A stretch of 64,000 bases of DNA, from NCBI GenBank assembly GCA_006503475.1, contig RSEH01000023.1, positions 153,276 through 217,275 on the forward strand, written 5' to 3'. Below the pieces are notes generated by a model. It had not been told where the DNA came from. It saw nothing but the letters and a program-made list of their open reading frames with translations, and searched no databases. Numbering within the stretch: the first letter of the stretch is position 1; each line of letters starts with the position of its first letter. Made by a program: the position numbers and the translations under genes. Below are positions 45,569 to 55,000 of the stretch, piece after piece. This DNA is from Stentor roeselii. Its lineage: Eukaryota > Ciliophora > Heterotrichea > Heterotrichida > Stentoridae.

Positions 45569-46234
45569 TTAAAACAAGAAGAAGTTTATTGGTTTCTTCT
45601 TTTGTCGCTTTTTCATCTTCACATTCACTGATAGCGCCAGTTGACAGTCACTTCCCGTGATAGTCGCTCGAGGACTGATAACTGCAGAAGCTGGAGCTTC
45701 TGCAAAGGTAGAACTCGCAGTTCTATGCAGATGAGGCCTGATGTCTACCTTTTCTCTAATAAAATCTAAAGAAATCTCTCGAGGCACAAGGCGAAAGTTC
45801 TTCGCTTTTGCTTCCCAGTCCTGAAGATCTCTGCCGGATTTGGAAAAATCTGAAGTTTTCTTCAAAATAAAGGGAAACTCGCATCTTTCTTCACGGTCAT
45901 CAAACTCTACAAAAGAACCTGCCTGGCGCTTGTAAAGGACTGAAAAGTTAAGACCGTCGATGTAAAGTTGAACTGAATTTGAAGACTCGGTAACTGTGAA
46001 CAAATGAGAGGAGGAGTAAAAAGTAAATGAAAAATTTGAGGAATCTTTTACACTGGAAAAAATTTCAACTGAATCAGAGAAAATTTTACGATTTTTACTC
46101 CATTTGAATGTCAGGTACTCGATTTTGTGAGTTGTTTTTTCGATTTGAAGCAACCAGATGTGTGAAATTTCCCATGATTTGAATAGTTTTCCTTTGGACT
46201 CTGATTTATACTCCAAAGCTTTAATACTTGACAT
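45569..46234 (-). CDS. Hypothetical protein, beta-rich N-terminal half
   Basis: 221 aa. Residues 1-130 are rich in alternating aromatic and charged strands (KLFKSWEISHIWLLQIEKTT, FSFTFYSSSHLFTVTESSNS, VQLYIDGLNFSVLYKR) and look like a small beta domain such as a PH or FAIM type, but I cannot assign one. A loosely structured tail with Ala/Pro/Ser and a basic KMKKRQKKKP end follows. Start is TATAAATG on the minus strand. Confidence 0.55.
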   Translation of the reverse strand: MSSIKALEYKSESKGKLFKSWEISHIWLLQIEKTTHKIEYLTFKWSKNRKIFSDSVEIFSSVKDSSNFSFTFYSSSHLFTVTESSNSVQLYIDGLNFSVLYKRQAGSFVEFDDREERCEFPFILKKTSDFSKSGRDLQDWEAKAKNFRLVPREISLDFIREKVDIRPHLHRTASSTFAEAPASAVISPRATITGSDCQLALSVNVKMKKRQKKKPINFFLF

Positions 46235-46362
46235 TTATATTCACAGACGAGCCTTGAAAATTTAAGCTTTTTTCAAGTGAAGAAATCGAATAAGCGAGAA
46301 TTAAATCACTGTGAAAACTAACTTTTGAATCTTTATTTCTGAACCATTTCATACTATAAATA

Positions 46363-48201
46363 ATGGAAGACCTGAATTGTATAGTCTGCCATCAGCTACA
46401 AGTCAGACCATCGATCTTGCCATGTTGCCACAAATCAGTATGCAACTCGCATATATCTGAACATTGTCCTCTCTGTAAAATTCCTATCAACCCTGAAGAT
46501 GTCATCGACAACTGGCTGGTTAATGAGTTGATTTCAGACCCTGCTTCCAGAACTTGTGAAAGGTGCTCGGAATGTGAGTCTCAATCTTATTGTCAGGATT
46601 GTAAGATGATTCTTTGTGAAAAGTGCTACTTGAAGGTGCATAAAGGAAAGTACTTAAAACATAAATATACTAGTTTGGTTAGAGCTCCTTATCAGGCTAC
46701 TAACTGCAAGATGCATAATCAAGATCTTGATTATTTTTGTACTGAGGAGTGGAAAGGGATTTGTGATGAGTGTATTGATGAGCATGACGGACACCCTGTG
46801 CTAAACATTAGCGAAGCAGCAAAGCAGACATTGATAGAAGTCAATAATAAGCGAATCCGTCTAGTAAAAATAAAAGACCAAGCCAAATACCAACTAGACG
46901 AGCTGGAGCTAACAACAAACGAAGTAATCAGAAAGTTCAAAGACATGGTCGAAATCACTCAAGACAGTTTCCGTCAACTTCACAACTTACTTGACATAAA
47001 AGAAGAAGAGACCTGCAGTTACATAAACAGTGTAAAAGAACGAAAAATCCTTGATATCTCATCCGAAGCAGTATACCTAAAAGAAAGAATCGAAAAGTTA
47101 GAAAACGTCATCAAAATGATCGACATCTTAAAAGAAGTCCCTGCCTGCAACATGATGGAATCAATGCGATTTCTAACAAACCTAATCCAATCCTCATTCG
47201 AAACACAAGAAGCAAGTTTCACTCCAGTTAACACAAATTTTCCTTATCCTGAGTTCAGGTCTTTATTCCAAGTACTCGACAACTTCAGCTACAATGAAAA
47301 TGAAAGCCCTTCAAAAGTACAAAGCCAAAGAGTTTCTTTAACACCTTTGCCCTTACATCGTAGACAACAAACAAGCAACACTTTAACAGTATCAACAACA
47401 AGTCGATATGCAAGTCCAATTCCTTTTCGCACTTCTACTCCAACTCTAGGATCTCCTGAAGACGTACTTGAACAGAGGAAGTTTATAAGTAAACAACAAA
47501 CTCACAATTGCATTAAATTAAGCTGGAATCACATTCAAAACACTCCAAATTACGTCTTGGAATATGGAATCGGGTCGAAGGTTAATGGAGTTGAACAGTT
47601 TCGACAGGTGTACCAAGGCAGTAGTTATAATTGTTTAATCACTGACCTGATTCCTAAAACCGCTTACAAGTTTAGAGTTTGCGCTGTTGATGAAAATAAA
47701 TCACAAGGAATTTGGAGTGATACTATTTCAGTCTCTACTTTAGAACCTCAGAGCATGGATGAGAATTCTTTTAAAAATACTGCAAGTATTAATAAAAGAA
47801 ATGATGAGAAATGGATACAGTTTGAAAGAGCTGGAATTATTCAAGCTTCTTACCCGTATTATTTCGGAAAACATAGCTGGGAGATTAAAGTTCTTAGTGC
47901 TTCTTTTTTTAGTAATGAAGAAACTGCTGGGTCATTGAAAATTGGAATCACTTCTGGAAAAAATAAAAATGTTGTTGGGTATAACTTGGCTTATGCCACT
48001 TGTAAAAGTATTAAAATCAATGTCCTGCTCGATGTTGATAGTCAAATTTTGAAAGTTAGGACTTCTGAAAGTGCGGAAGTTGAAACTTTTAATACTTTGA
48101 TTGATGGACCACAGATTCCGTGTTTTCAGTATAAACCTGCAAGGAATTGCAGGAATAATGTTAAGATTCTGGTGAAGTTCGATGATAAAGTGAATTTTTA
48201 A
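46363..48201 (+). CDS. TRIM-like protein: RING, two B-boxes, coiled coil, FN3, SPRY-like
   Basis: 612 aa. RING at about 6-42 (CIVC, CCHKSVC, CPLCKIP); B-box 1 about 65-105 (CERCSECESQSYCQDCKMIL); B-box 2 about 110-150 (CKMHNQDLDYFC, CDECIDEHDGHPV); coiled coil about 155-255; FN3 about 380-465 (CIKLSWNHIQNTPNYVLEYG, AYKFRVCAVDENKSQGIWS); and a C-terminal beta domain of SPRY type (about 475-612). The order is that of animal class-I TRIM (MID-like) proteins: ubiquitin ligase with a microtubule- or target-binding C-terminus. Microtubule binding is inferred from MID homology. Confidence 0.85.
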   Translation: MEDLNCIVCHQLQVRPSILPCCHKSVCNSHISEHCPLCKIPINPEDVIDNWLVNELISDPASRTCERCSECESQSYCQDCKMILCEKCYLKVHKGKYLKHKYTSLVRAPYQATNCKMHNQDLDYFCTEEWKGICDECIDEHDGHPVLNISEAAKQTLIEVNNKRIRLVKIKDQAKYQLDELELTTNEVIRKFKDMVEITQDSFRQLHNLLDIKEEETCSYINSVKERKILDISSEAVYLKERIEKLENVIKMIDILKEVPACNMMESMRFLTNLIQSSFETQEASFTPVNTNFPYPEFRSLFQVLDNFSYNENESPSKVQSQRVSLTPLPLHRRQQTSNTLTVSTTSRYASPIPFRTSTPTLGSPEDVLEQRKFISKQQTHNCIKLSWNHIQNTPNYVLEYGIGSKVNGVEQFRQVYQGSSYNCLITDLIPKTAYKFRVCAVDENKSQGIWSDTISVSTLEPQSMDENSFKNTASINKRNDEKWIQFERAGIIQASYPYYFGKHSWEIKVLSASFFSNEETAGSLKIGITSGKNKNVVGYNLAYATCKSIKINVLLDVDSQILKVRTSESAEVETFNTLIDGPQIPCFQYKPARNCRNNVKILVKFDDKVNF

Positions 48202-49090
48202 TTTAAACATAAAATATTAACTTAGAATGATTTTGAATTGAAAAGTTGAGTTTTATGATGAAAGACTTTTGATATTTTCCTTGGTTTAGAATGGTATGTG
48301 ATGTGGTTGAAGTTAAATTAAGGTAGTTTTTTTTATGTTGTTGAAATTTCTAATAATTATTTTATTATTGAATTGTTCCTTAACTTGAAAGTAAATTCGG
48401 TTAGAATTGACTTTAAAAGGGAAAAGAATAATTGAAAAAGTTGTAAGAAGAAGAAGAAACCTTTAAACTAGAACTTTAATTTCGGTAGCTAATACAGGTT
48501 ATTGAGATATTTTAAATACATTTTGTCTTCCTGTTACGATCTGAAGTGGAAATTTCACATAAGTCCTTCTGCAGAAATATGAAAAAACCGCAGGAAGGAC
48601 AAAGGCTTTGGAAATTATGATCTGAGATCACGAAGATAATTGATGTAAATGGTTGAAAAAATTAAATTAGCTTAAAAGATAGTCTGTGTGAACCCCGAAT
48701 TCATGATATAGGAACTTAGAAGATAAGAAAATCACTAAAAGAACCAAATACCTGATTGAAGAATAATCAGAAATCAAAGCATCAATAACTTCTCCCTTCT
48801 AAATCATAAAGGGTACCTTCTCGATGTTCAGAGTCATTTACCCATTTCCAAAGCATAAAACATTCAATCTCCTGAAAATCTTCCCAAAAGAAAATCACTT
48901 CCCAGCCACTAAATCGAAAAGCCAAAACAAACATGAGAGCTGACTAAATGCCTAACCTTCCCGCCAAACCCATGCTTCATCCAAAATTTCCAACCATCCA
49001 ATCCCCCTAAAATTCCAAAACGACTACCATTCAATCCACGTCAGCTCCATAACCCCAAAAATTCGCCAGAAAAACTGTCTAATAAAAGTA
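48202..49090. other. Intergenic with one hairpin, no gene seen
   Basis: 889 bp. G/T-rich left third, AT-rich middle, C-rich right third before the MYB start. An imperfect hairpin at 48563-48600 (GTCCTTCTGC against GCAGGAAGGAC with one bulged base, 17-nt loop) is the only structured element noticed. Confidence 0.55.
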
Positions 49091-49942
49091 ATGTCAAGCG
49101 ACTACCGAAGGCCTTGGACTTCCGAAGAAGACTCCGCAATCCGTTTGCTAGTAGAAGAGTTAGGAATCAAGAACTGGAGCCTTGTGGCCTCTGAACTTGC
49201 TCAGCGATATTCAATCAAGCATCGTTCAGGAAAGCAATGCCGAGAAAGATGGCACAATCATCTTGACGCTTCAATTGACAAGAAGCCCTGGACACAAGAA
49301 GAAGACGACTTAATCTTCGACCTTCACAAGGAATTCGGCAAGTCTTGGTCGAAAATCGCGGAAAGGATTCCAGGAAGAACTGACAATTCAGTAAAAAACA
49401 GGTTTTACAGTACTTTAAGAAGAAATCTAAGAAAATACAACAAATCTCGCCCGCATTCAGAAAGACTTGTTGGTTCTGTTAGAACTATTTTAAGAAATCC
49501 TGATATTCCTGAAATTCTTTTAAAAGAACAGGCTCCGCCTAGATTGAAGAAAGGGAAAAATAATGGAATGGAGAAAGAGGAAGTTAATGTGGATGAGGGG
49601 CTTGAATGTTGTATTGAGAAGAAAATTGAGAATTTTGAGGAAAATTTGGAGGTTGAGAAGAAAGGACTTGGAAATAGGGAAATCGTTGTACCTGTTCCTA
49701 GTAAAGGTGATTGTGAGAAAAAATGCAGTGGGTTTGAAAGGATCGCGAGTGGAATGGAAGAGGCTAACTTGTTGTTTAGTCTTTCACAACCTGAACTCAA
49801 CTACTTCATGTTTTATCCACAAGCCCTTGCTGCTTATAAAGGCAATGCTAAGTTCCCACCATTTATTTGCAATGTGTTCGCTCATGGATTCCCCATGATG
49901 ATGCAGAGTAATCCTAACCTACAGAATGATAAGCATAAGTAG
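49091..49942 (+). CDS. R2R3-type MYB transcription factor
   Basis: 283 aa. Two SANT/MYB repeats: residues 4-54 (RRPWTSEEDSAIRLLVEELG, NWSLVASELAQR, GKQCRERWHNHL) and 58-105 (KKPWTQEEDDLIFDLHKEFG, SWSKIAERIPGRTDNSVKNR). Trp spacing is intact in both. The C-terminal 170 residues are acidic then hydrophobic (activation-like). R2R3 MYBs bind AACNG-type DNA and are common in ciliates, where some relate to cell-cycle or developmental gene control; the target genes are unknown. Confidence 0.92.
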   Translation: MSSDYRRPWTSEEDSAIRLLVEELGIKNWSLVASELAQRYSIKHRSGKQCRERWHNHLDASIDKKPWTQEEDDLIFDLHKEFGKSWSKIAERIPGRTDNSVKNRFYSTLRRNLRKYNKSRPHSERLVGSVRTILRNPDIPEILLKEQAPPRLKKGKNNGMEKEEVNVDEGLECCIEKKIENFEENLEVEKKGLGNREIVVPVPSKGDCEKKCSGFERIASGMEEANLLFSLSQPELNYFMFYPQALAAYKGNAKFPPFICNVFAHGFPMMMQSNPNLQNDKHK

Positions 49943-50456
49943 AACAAAGCTAAGATTATTTTAAGATGATTTGGAATAATTTTAGTTTTGCGGTATCTTG
50001 AGGGGGAAATTTTTTACAGTGCAAGGGGTTATGGGATTGGGGAATTTTGGTTGGAGGGTTTTTGAGGAAACTTCAAATTTGGAGTAGTTAGGTTTTTATA
50101 ATGGAAAAAGTTGATCTTATGTTACATTATGAATTATTATCAGCATTTTACTGTGGAAAATTAATTAGTATTGTTATTTTGATGGAATTTGTTTAGCGAT
50201 AGTAGATCGTTTATAACTTTGAATTATTTGATTTCAAATCTTATGATATTTACTCTCATGATTCTTTAAGTATAGTAAGCCCATAATACGAAAATAAAGG
50301 TAGATCATAATATCTCAAAGCAAATGATAGATGAATCTACTTTAATCAGCTAAATTAGATCCAATAACCGAATCCAAATCACCAATACTCCTGACCTCCT
50401 TAAGATAAAGTTGAATTCCAAACCAAACATCCTCCTAACTATTCTAAATAATCTAT
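49943..50456. other. Intergenic, no gene seen
   Basis: 514 bp between convergent genes. G-rich near the MYB stop, A/C-rich near the carbonic anhydrase stop (which is minus strand). No structured RNA or gene was seen. Confidence 0.55.
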
Positions 50457-51293
50457 CTAAAACAGGAATAAACCTGCAACAGAAATCACAGAAGACGCTA
50501 AAACAATTCCAAATGAAGAAGATTCACTCTCATCAATATGAAGGTAAACTTTCCTATCATTCAGTTTCTGTATCTTCCTGTTATTTCCACGTCCACCCGC
50601 AAAAGTCTTGTTATTCTTATACATATCTGAAAAGAAATCAAGCTGCTCTTGGCTCATTTCAAGAATATCGGCGATCAACATCCATCCGGTATTCTCATAA
50701 CAATCAGGAAAAGGAGCACTGATTGACCCTTCATAGTAGTAGAAAGAATCAACTACTCCATTTTCCATAAGCCAAGCAGTATCAAAAGACTTGCTTTTTC
50801 CTTCAGAGAAACTTGAAATCGCATTTTCAATGAACTTATTTTCATCTTCATCAGCTTTAAACAAAAAGGCCATTTCATAAAACTTTTGGTCTTCGTCAGC
50901 TCCGATGAAGTGCAGTTCAATGTCTAAGTAATCCCCGTTTATTGTATGCTCTGAAGGCGAGTGGAAGTGAAAATTGGTCACACTTATTGTTTTGTCATTG
51001 ATTTTCACTGAGCCGAAGCTTCCACTTATTCCTACAGACCCGCTATCTCCTTTTGCCCACTCTGCCGTAAAATCGCCAACTAAATTAAGTGTGACTGAGT
51101 ATTTGTCGTCTTCACTTGTGATCTTGGTGACAATGCTGTCTTTTAGATCTATCGGCGATTGTGAGGAACCTGACGCACAGATTCCTGTCCAGTCGTCTCC
51201 ACCTTCGAAATAATCCCATTCCGAGGTCTGACTGGAGATTTGCTGGATATATATTGAAACCAGGGCTAGGATCCCTAACATTTTTATATCCAT
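50457..51293 (-). CDS. Alpha carbonic anhydrase, GPI-anchored
   Basis: 278 aa. Signal peptide (1-21), then WDYFEGGDDWTGICASG and QSPIDL, zinc ligands His109 and His111 (FHFHSPSEHT) and His128 (ELHFIG), and the substrate loop YYEGSISAPFPDC, where the usual GS-LTT-PP reads with Ser192 for Thr199 (hydroxyl kept), Ala193 for Thr200 and one extra residue. Cys38 and Cys198 match the disulfide of secreted alpha-CAs. The C-terminus is Ser-rich (ESESSS) then hydrophobic to the end (FGIVLASSVISVAGLFLF), the form of a GPI signal. It converts CO2/bicarbonate outside the cell. PIG-K at 7308 would attach the anchor. Confidence 0.9.
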   Translation of the reverse strand: MDIKMLGILALVSIYIQQISSQTSEWDYFEGGDDWTGICASGSSQSPIDLKDSIVTKITSEDDKYSVTLNLVGDFTAEWAKGDSGSVGISGSFGSVKINDKTISVTNFHFHSPSEHTINGDYLDIELHFIGADEDQKFYEMAFLFKADEDENKFIENAISSFSEGKSKSFDTAWLMENGVVDSFYYYEGSISAPFPDCYENTGWMLIADILEMSQEQLDFFSDMYKNNKTFAGGRGNNRKIQKLNDRKVYLHIDESESSSFGIVLASSVISVAGLFLF

Positions 51294-52021
51294 TAAAAGT
51301 TTAATTGAAAATGATGTGTCTCTAGGATTTGACTTTTAAGGTTTTTGTTGAATTTTTATAAATTTTGATTATTTGGGCGCATTCATTTGTTTTTTTTTAT
51401 GGATTTGAAGTGCTTAAGATGTGAAAATTTTTTTTTTTGGTATGGATTTAAGTTTTTTTTAACAAGAAGGATAAATTCCTTTGATATGATATTGATTTGA
51501 TAGTTTATGAATATTTTGACAGAATATTTCAAAAATATGAAGAATTATTTTTTCCTGCTTTTCTTTCAAAGGTTAAGGGTTTACCAAATAAATGGTTGAA
51601 TAATTTGATTTAGTTGATTTAAGTAAGTAATCATAATTTGGTATGATTTATTTCTTACTTTAATGTTTTTCAGGAAGAATTTCTTGAAAGATCAGCTTAG
51701 GAATCTCGAGATTTCTTAAAAGAAACTAAATATTAAATTAATTGAATGAGGATAACTTTTTCGAATTATGACGAACACGATTAAAGTTTAATTTCATTCC
51801 TTTACTAGCCTGATAAGACATAAGGTATGATACTACAACAACATATGTAAAAACTTTAAAACCCATAATGAAAGCTCTTCAGTGATAATCACTTCCATTA
51901 CTTCCCATTTTTCTCAAAGAAAAAAAGACTTATCACTGATTGATATGCTTCAAATATCTACCTTCTGAAAAATGCCTTCAAATTAATTATTCAACTTAAA
52001 AAATCGATTATAAATCCAATA
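51294..52021. other. Divergent intergenic region, no gene seen
   Basis: 728 bp between the minus-strand carbonic anhydrase and the plus-strand Cys-rich gene. G/T-rich on the left, more A/C on the right, with many T runs. No repeat or gene found. Confidence 0.55.
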
Positions 52022-55000
52022 ATGTCTCAAACCTTGACCATGATTATTCTTTATTCCATCACCAGACAAGTAGCTACCAAACCACTAAGATCAGGCTTCC
52101 CAGATTCTCTCCTTCCCAAACTAACCTCAACCAAAATGATTCACTTAATCAGATCAACCGAAATTTCTCAATTTTTCATATCAGATCTGCAATATCCAGA
52201 CGACCAGATATCATGTGAGTACTTTTCTAGTCCCTACCCTTGGCTCGATTCAATTGTTTTAATGAAAAAAGAAGGATTTTTAGAGTCTAGAAGTTTTAAA
52301 TGCCATCAATCGGAAGGAATTTTAGGAATCACTTACATGAATTCATCTATTTTTGACGACCTTGAGGAAAACTTCGTTGAAATAATGAATATTCTTGACT
52401 TTTATTTCGATAAAAGAAAACTTGGAACTGATAAACCCTTTTCAGGACATAATCGGTATAAAAGACTTTCGATTTATTATAGTAAACTTGTTGATTTGAA
52501 TTCCACTTATCAGGGTTGTTTTACTTGTGCTTTGAAAACGTTTGATAGATATTCATCGCTGACTGATGAAGATTTTCTTCAAGTTGTCAAAGATTTATTT
52601 AATTATTATAGGTATTTTTTTAGTTTTAGCTCTGGAAGCTTCGAAACTATTTGTGAATTGGATGAATTTTCAGTAGCTATTGTAAAAATAATGAAAAATT
52701 CTGGATTTAAGCACCAGATTTTTCTTTGCAAGATTTATTTCAATCCTAATAATTTAAAAATTATTAACACTCAACCCAGTTGCACCAACGTACTATCAAA
52801 TATAATTGAAAAATATATTACTTGGCAGGGATATTGCTTGAAATATTATGGCTCTTTGAGTGATAAACAAGGAAGCAGCTTATCGAGTGAATTACTTGAA
52901 TCTAGCCAAAAAATATCAAAATTTGTAGCTGAAGGTGCTCATAAAGGCTACAAAACAGTAGGCTGGATTAGAAATGTGTTATCAAATTGTGAAGATGTTG
53001 CTATAACTCTTGATATTAATATTAATTATTTGCACAATCTAAATATATATTGTGGAAATACGAATGATATTGTAATTGATATCAAAATAAAATTCGAATA
53101 TTTTACCAGTATAGCCCCAGTTTTATATCGAGCTTTATATAAAATAGGAACGCAATTACCTTGCCCTCCTTGCGTAGACAGCTACTTCGAAGCTTTAATG
53201 GTTTCATGCCTACATTCAGCATATAGTGATTATGTTCTATTAAATTATTATATAAATACTGGTCAAAATCTAAAAATATCATCTCTAAGTTCAGAAAGAT
53301 TATATTCTTTATATGTCAATTTTGTTCATGTTTTATTTTCTCAAGGTTTATTTGAGTTGAAAATTAATTGTGAAGACCCGGATTGCATTAAATGTGACTC
53401 ACAGTCATCATGTGTATCATGCATTTCAGGATATGTCCTCAATCATTTACAATGCACATCTTGCTTAAGTAAATGCCTATTATGCAGTGTCACCAAGACA
53501 TGCTTACTTTGCATTGATGGCTATTATTATGATTCAGTTTCGTTAATTTGTAAACCTTGTGAAAATAACTGTAGAAGATGTTCTGCAACCGAATGCATTT
53601 CATGTTATGATAAAACTTGTCATACTTTAAATGGACAATATTGTACAAAGCATCCTACATGTGATGATTGTATTAATGAAACTAAATGTCGATCATGCTT
53701 AGACTATAATTCAGTCGTTTCTGATATCGGATGCTCATGTAATGAAGGTTTTTTTTTGAATGATTCAATTTGTAGTCCTTGTAAAAATGAATGCAAATCT
53801 TGTGTGGATAGTTTAACTTGTTCAACATGCAGATTTCTTAACTCAGAATTAAAATCGTCTCAATGCGTATGCAAGGCAGGCTACTATAATACTTCATCTA
53901 CAATATCCTCTAATTCAACATGTCAGCAGTGCTCAATTAACTGTTCAGAGTGCTCAAGCATAGATATCTGCTTAAAGTGCACTTTAGCGAATACAATCAT
54001 AGATCAAGGTAAATGCTATTGTCAAGAAGGATATTTTAATTCGTCAGGATCTTGTAATCCTTGTAACTTCCAATGCAAAACTTGTTTTTCTTCAGCTACA
54101 TGTTCTTCTTGTAAAAGTTTATATGCGATTACCTCTGATTCAGGATGTTCATGCAAAAAAGGATATGGCCAAGATTTATCATTACCCCCACCTAACTTCT
54201 GCAGTCCATGCATAAAAGAATGTGTCTCATGTTCAACTTACAATACTTGCACAATTTGTATTGCTAACAACACGATAATTGAAAATAATACTTGCAAATG
54301 CAAAGATGGTTTTTTTTCTTTAGGAAAATTAGAGACCATCAATTCGTGCCAGCTTTGCTCAAAACTCTGCAAAACATGCATTCAAGAGTTTTTCTGTAAA
54401 GATTGCATTGCTTTAAACACTAAAATCATTGAAGGCGAGTGCATATGTCTTGAAGGTTATTATAATATAAGTGCTTTGAACTCCAGTGATTCATGTTTAA
54501 AGTGCAAAGAAGAATGTCTTATTTGTGAAGATTTTGATTATTGTTTAAATTGCACTGATGTGAAAAAAGAAGCCTTGAACGGAACTTGTGTGTGTAAAAA
54601 AGGATACTTTTCAAATGATCTTGAATGCTTTGATTGCAATTCAACTTGTCTTGACTGTCTTGGAATTGATTATTGTCTTGAATGCGCTGATATCGGAACA
54701 TTTGGACCTCTTTGCTTAAACTGTCATTCTAGTTGTCAGTCTTGTTCAGGGTTCTCAGAGTTCGAATGTTTAACTTGTGAAAATTCCAGCTTTTTAGAAG
54801 GAGTTTGTTTTACCACCTGCCCAGTTGGTTATAATGAAAAAGATCAAATTTGTATATTTATTGATCAAGAAAATCCTATATTTAAAGTCACTTTTGAAAG
54901 CACTGGTGGGAGATTTTTTGATATTATCAACAATTTCACTGGAATTACTAAATTTTTAAACAAGGAAACAATTAATCAGGATAAAAATACCTCAGGTATT

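Noticed and set aside
49940-49955. GTAGAACAAAGCTAAG as a 16-nt intron after the MYB frame
   Set aside because: Splicing would add only a few residues, and the interior is not the usual AT-only form.
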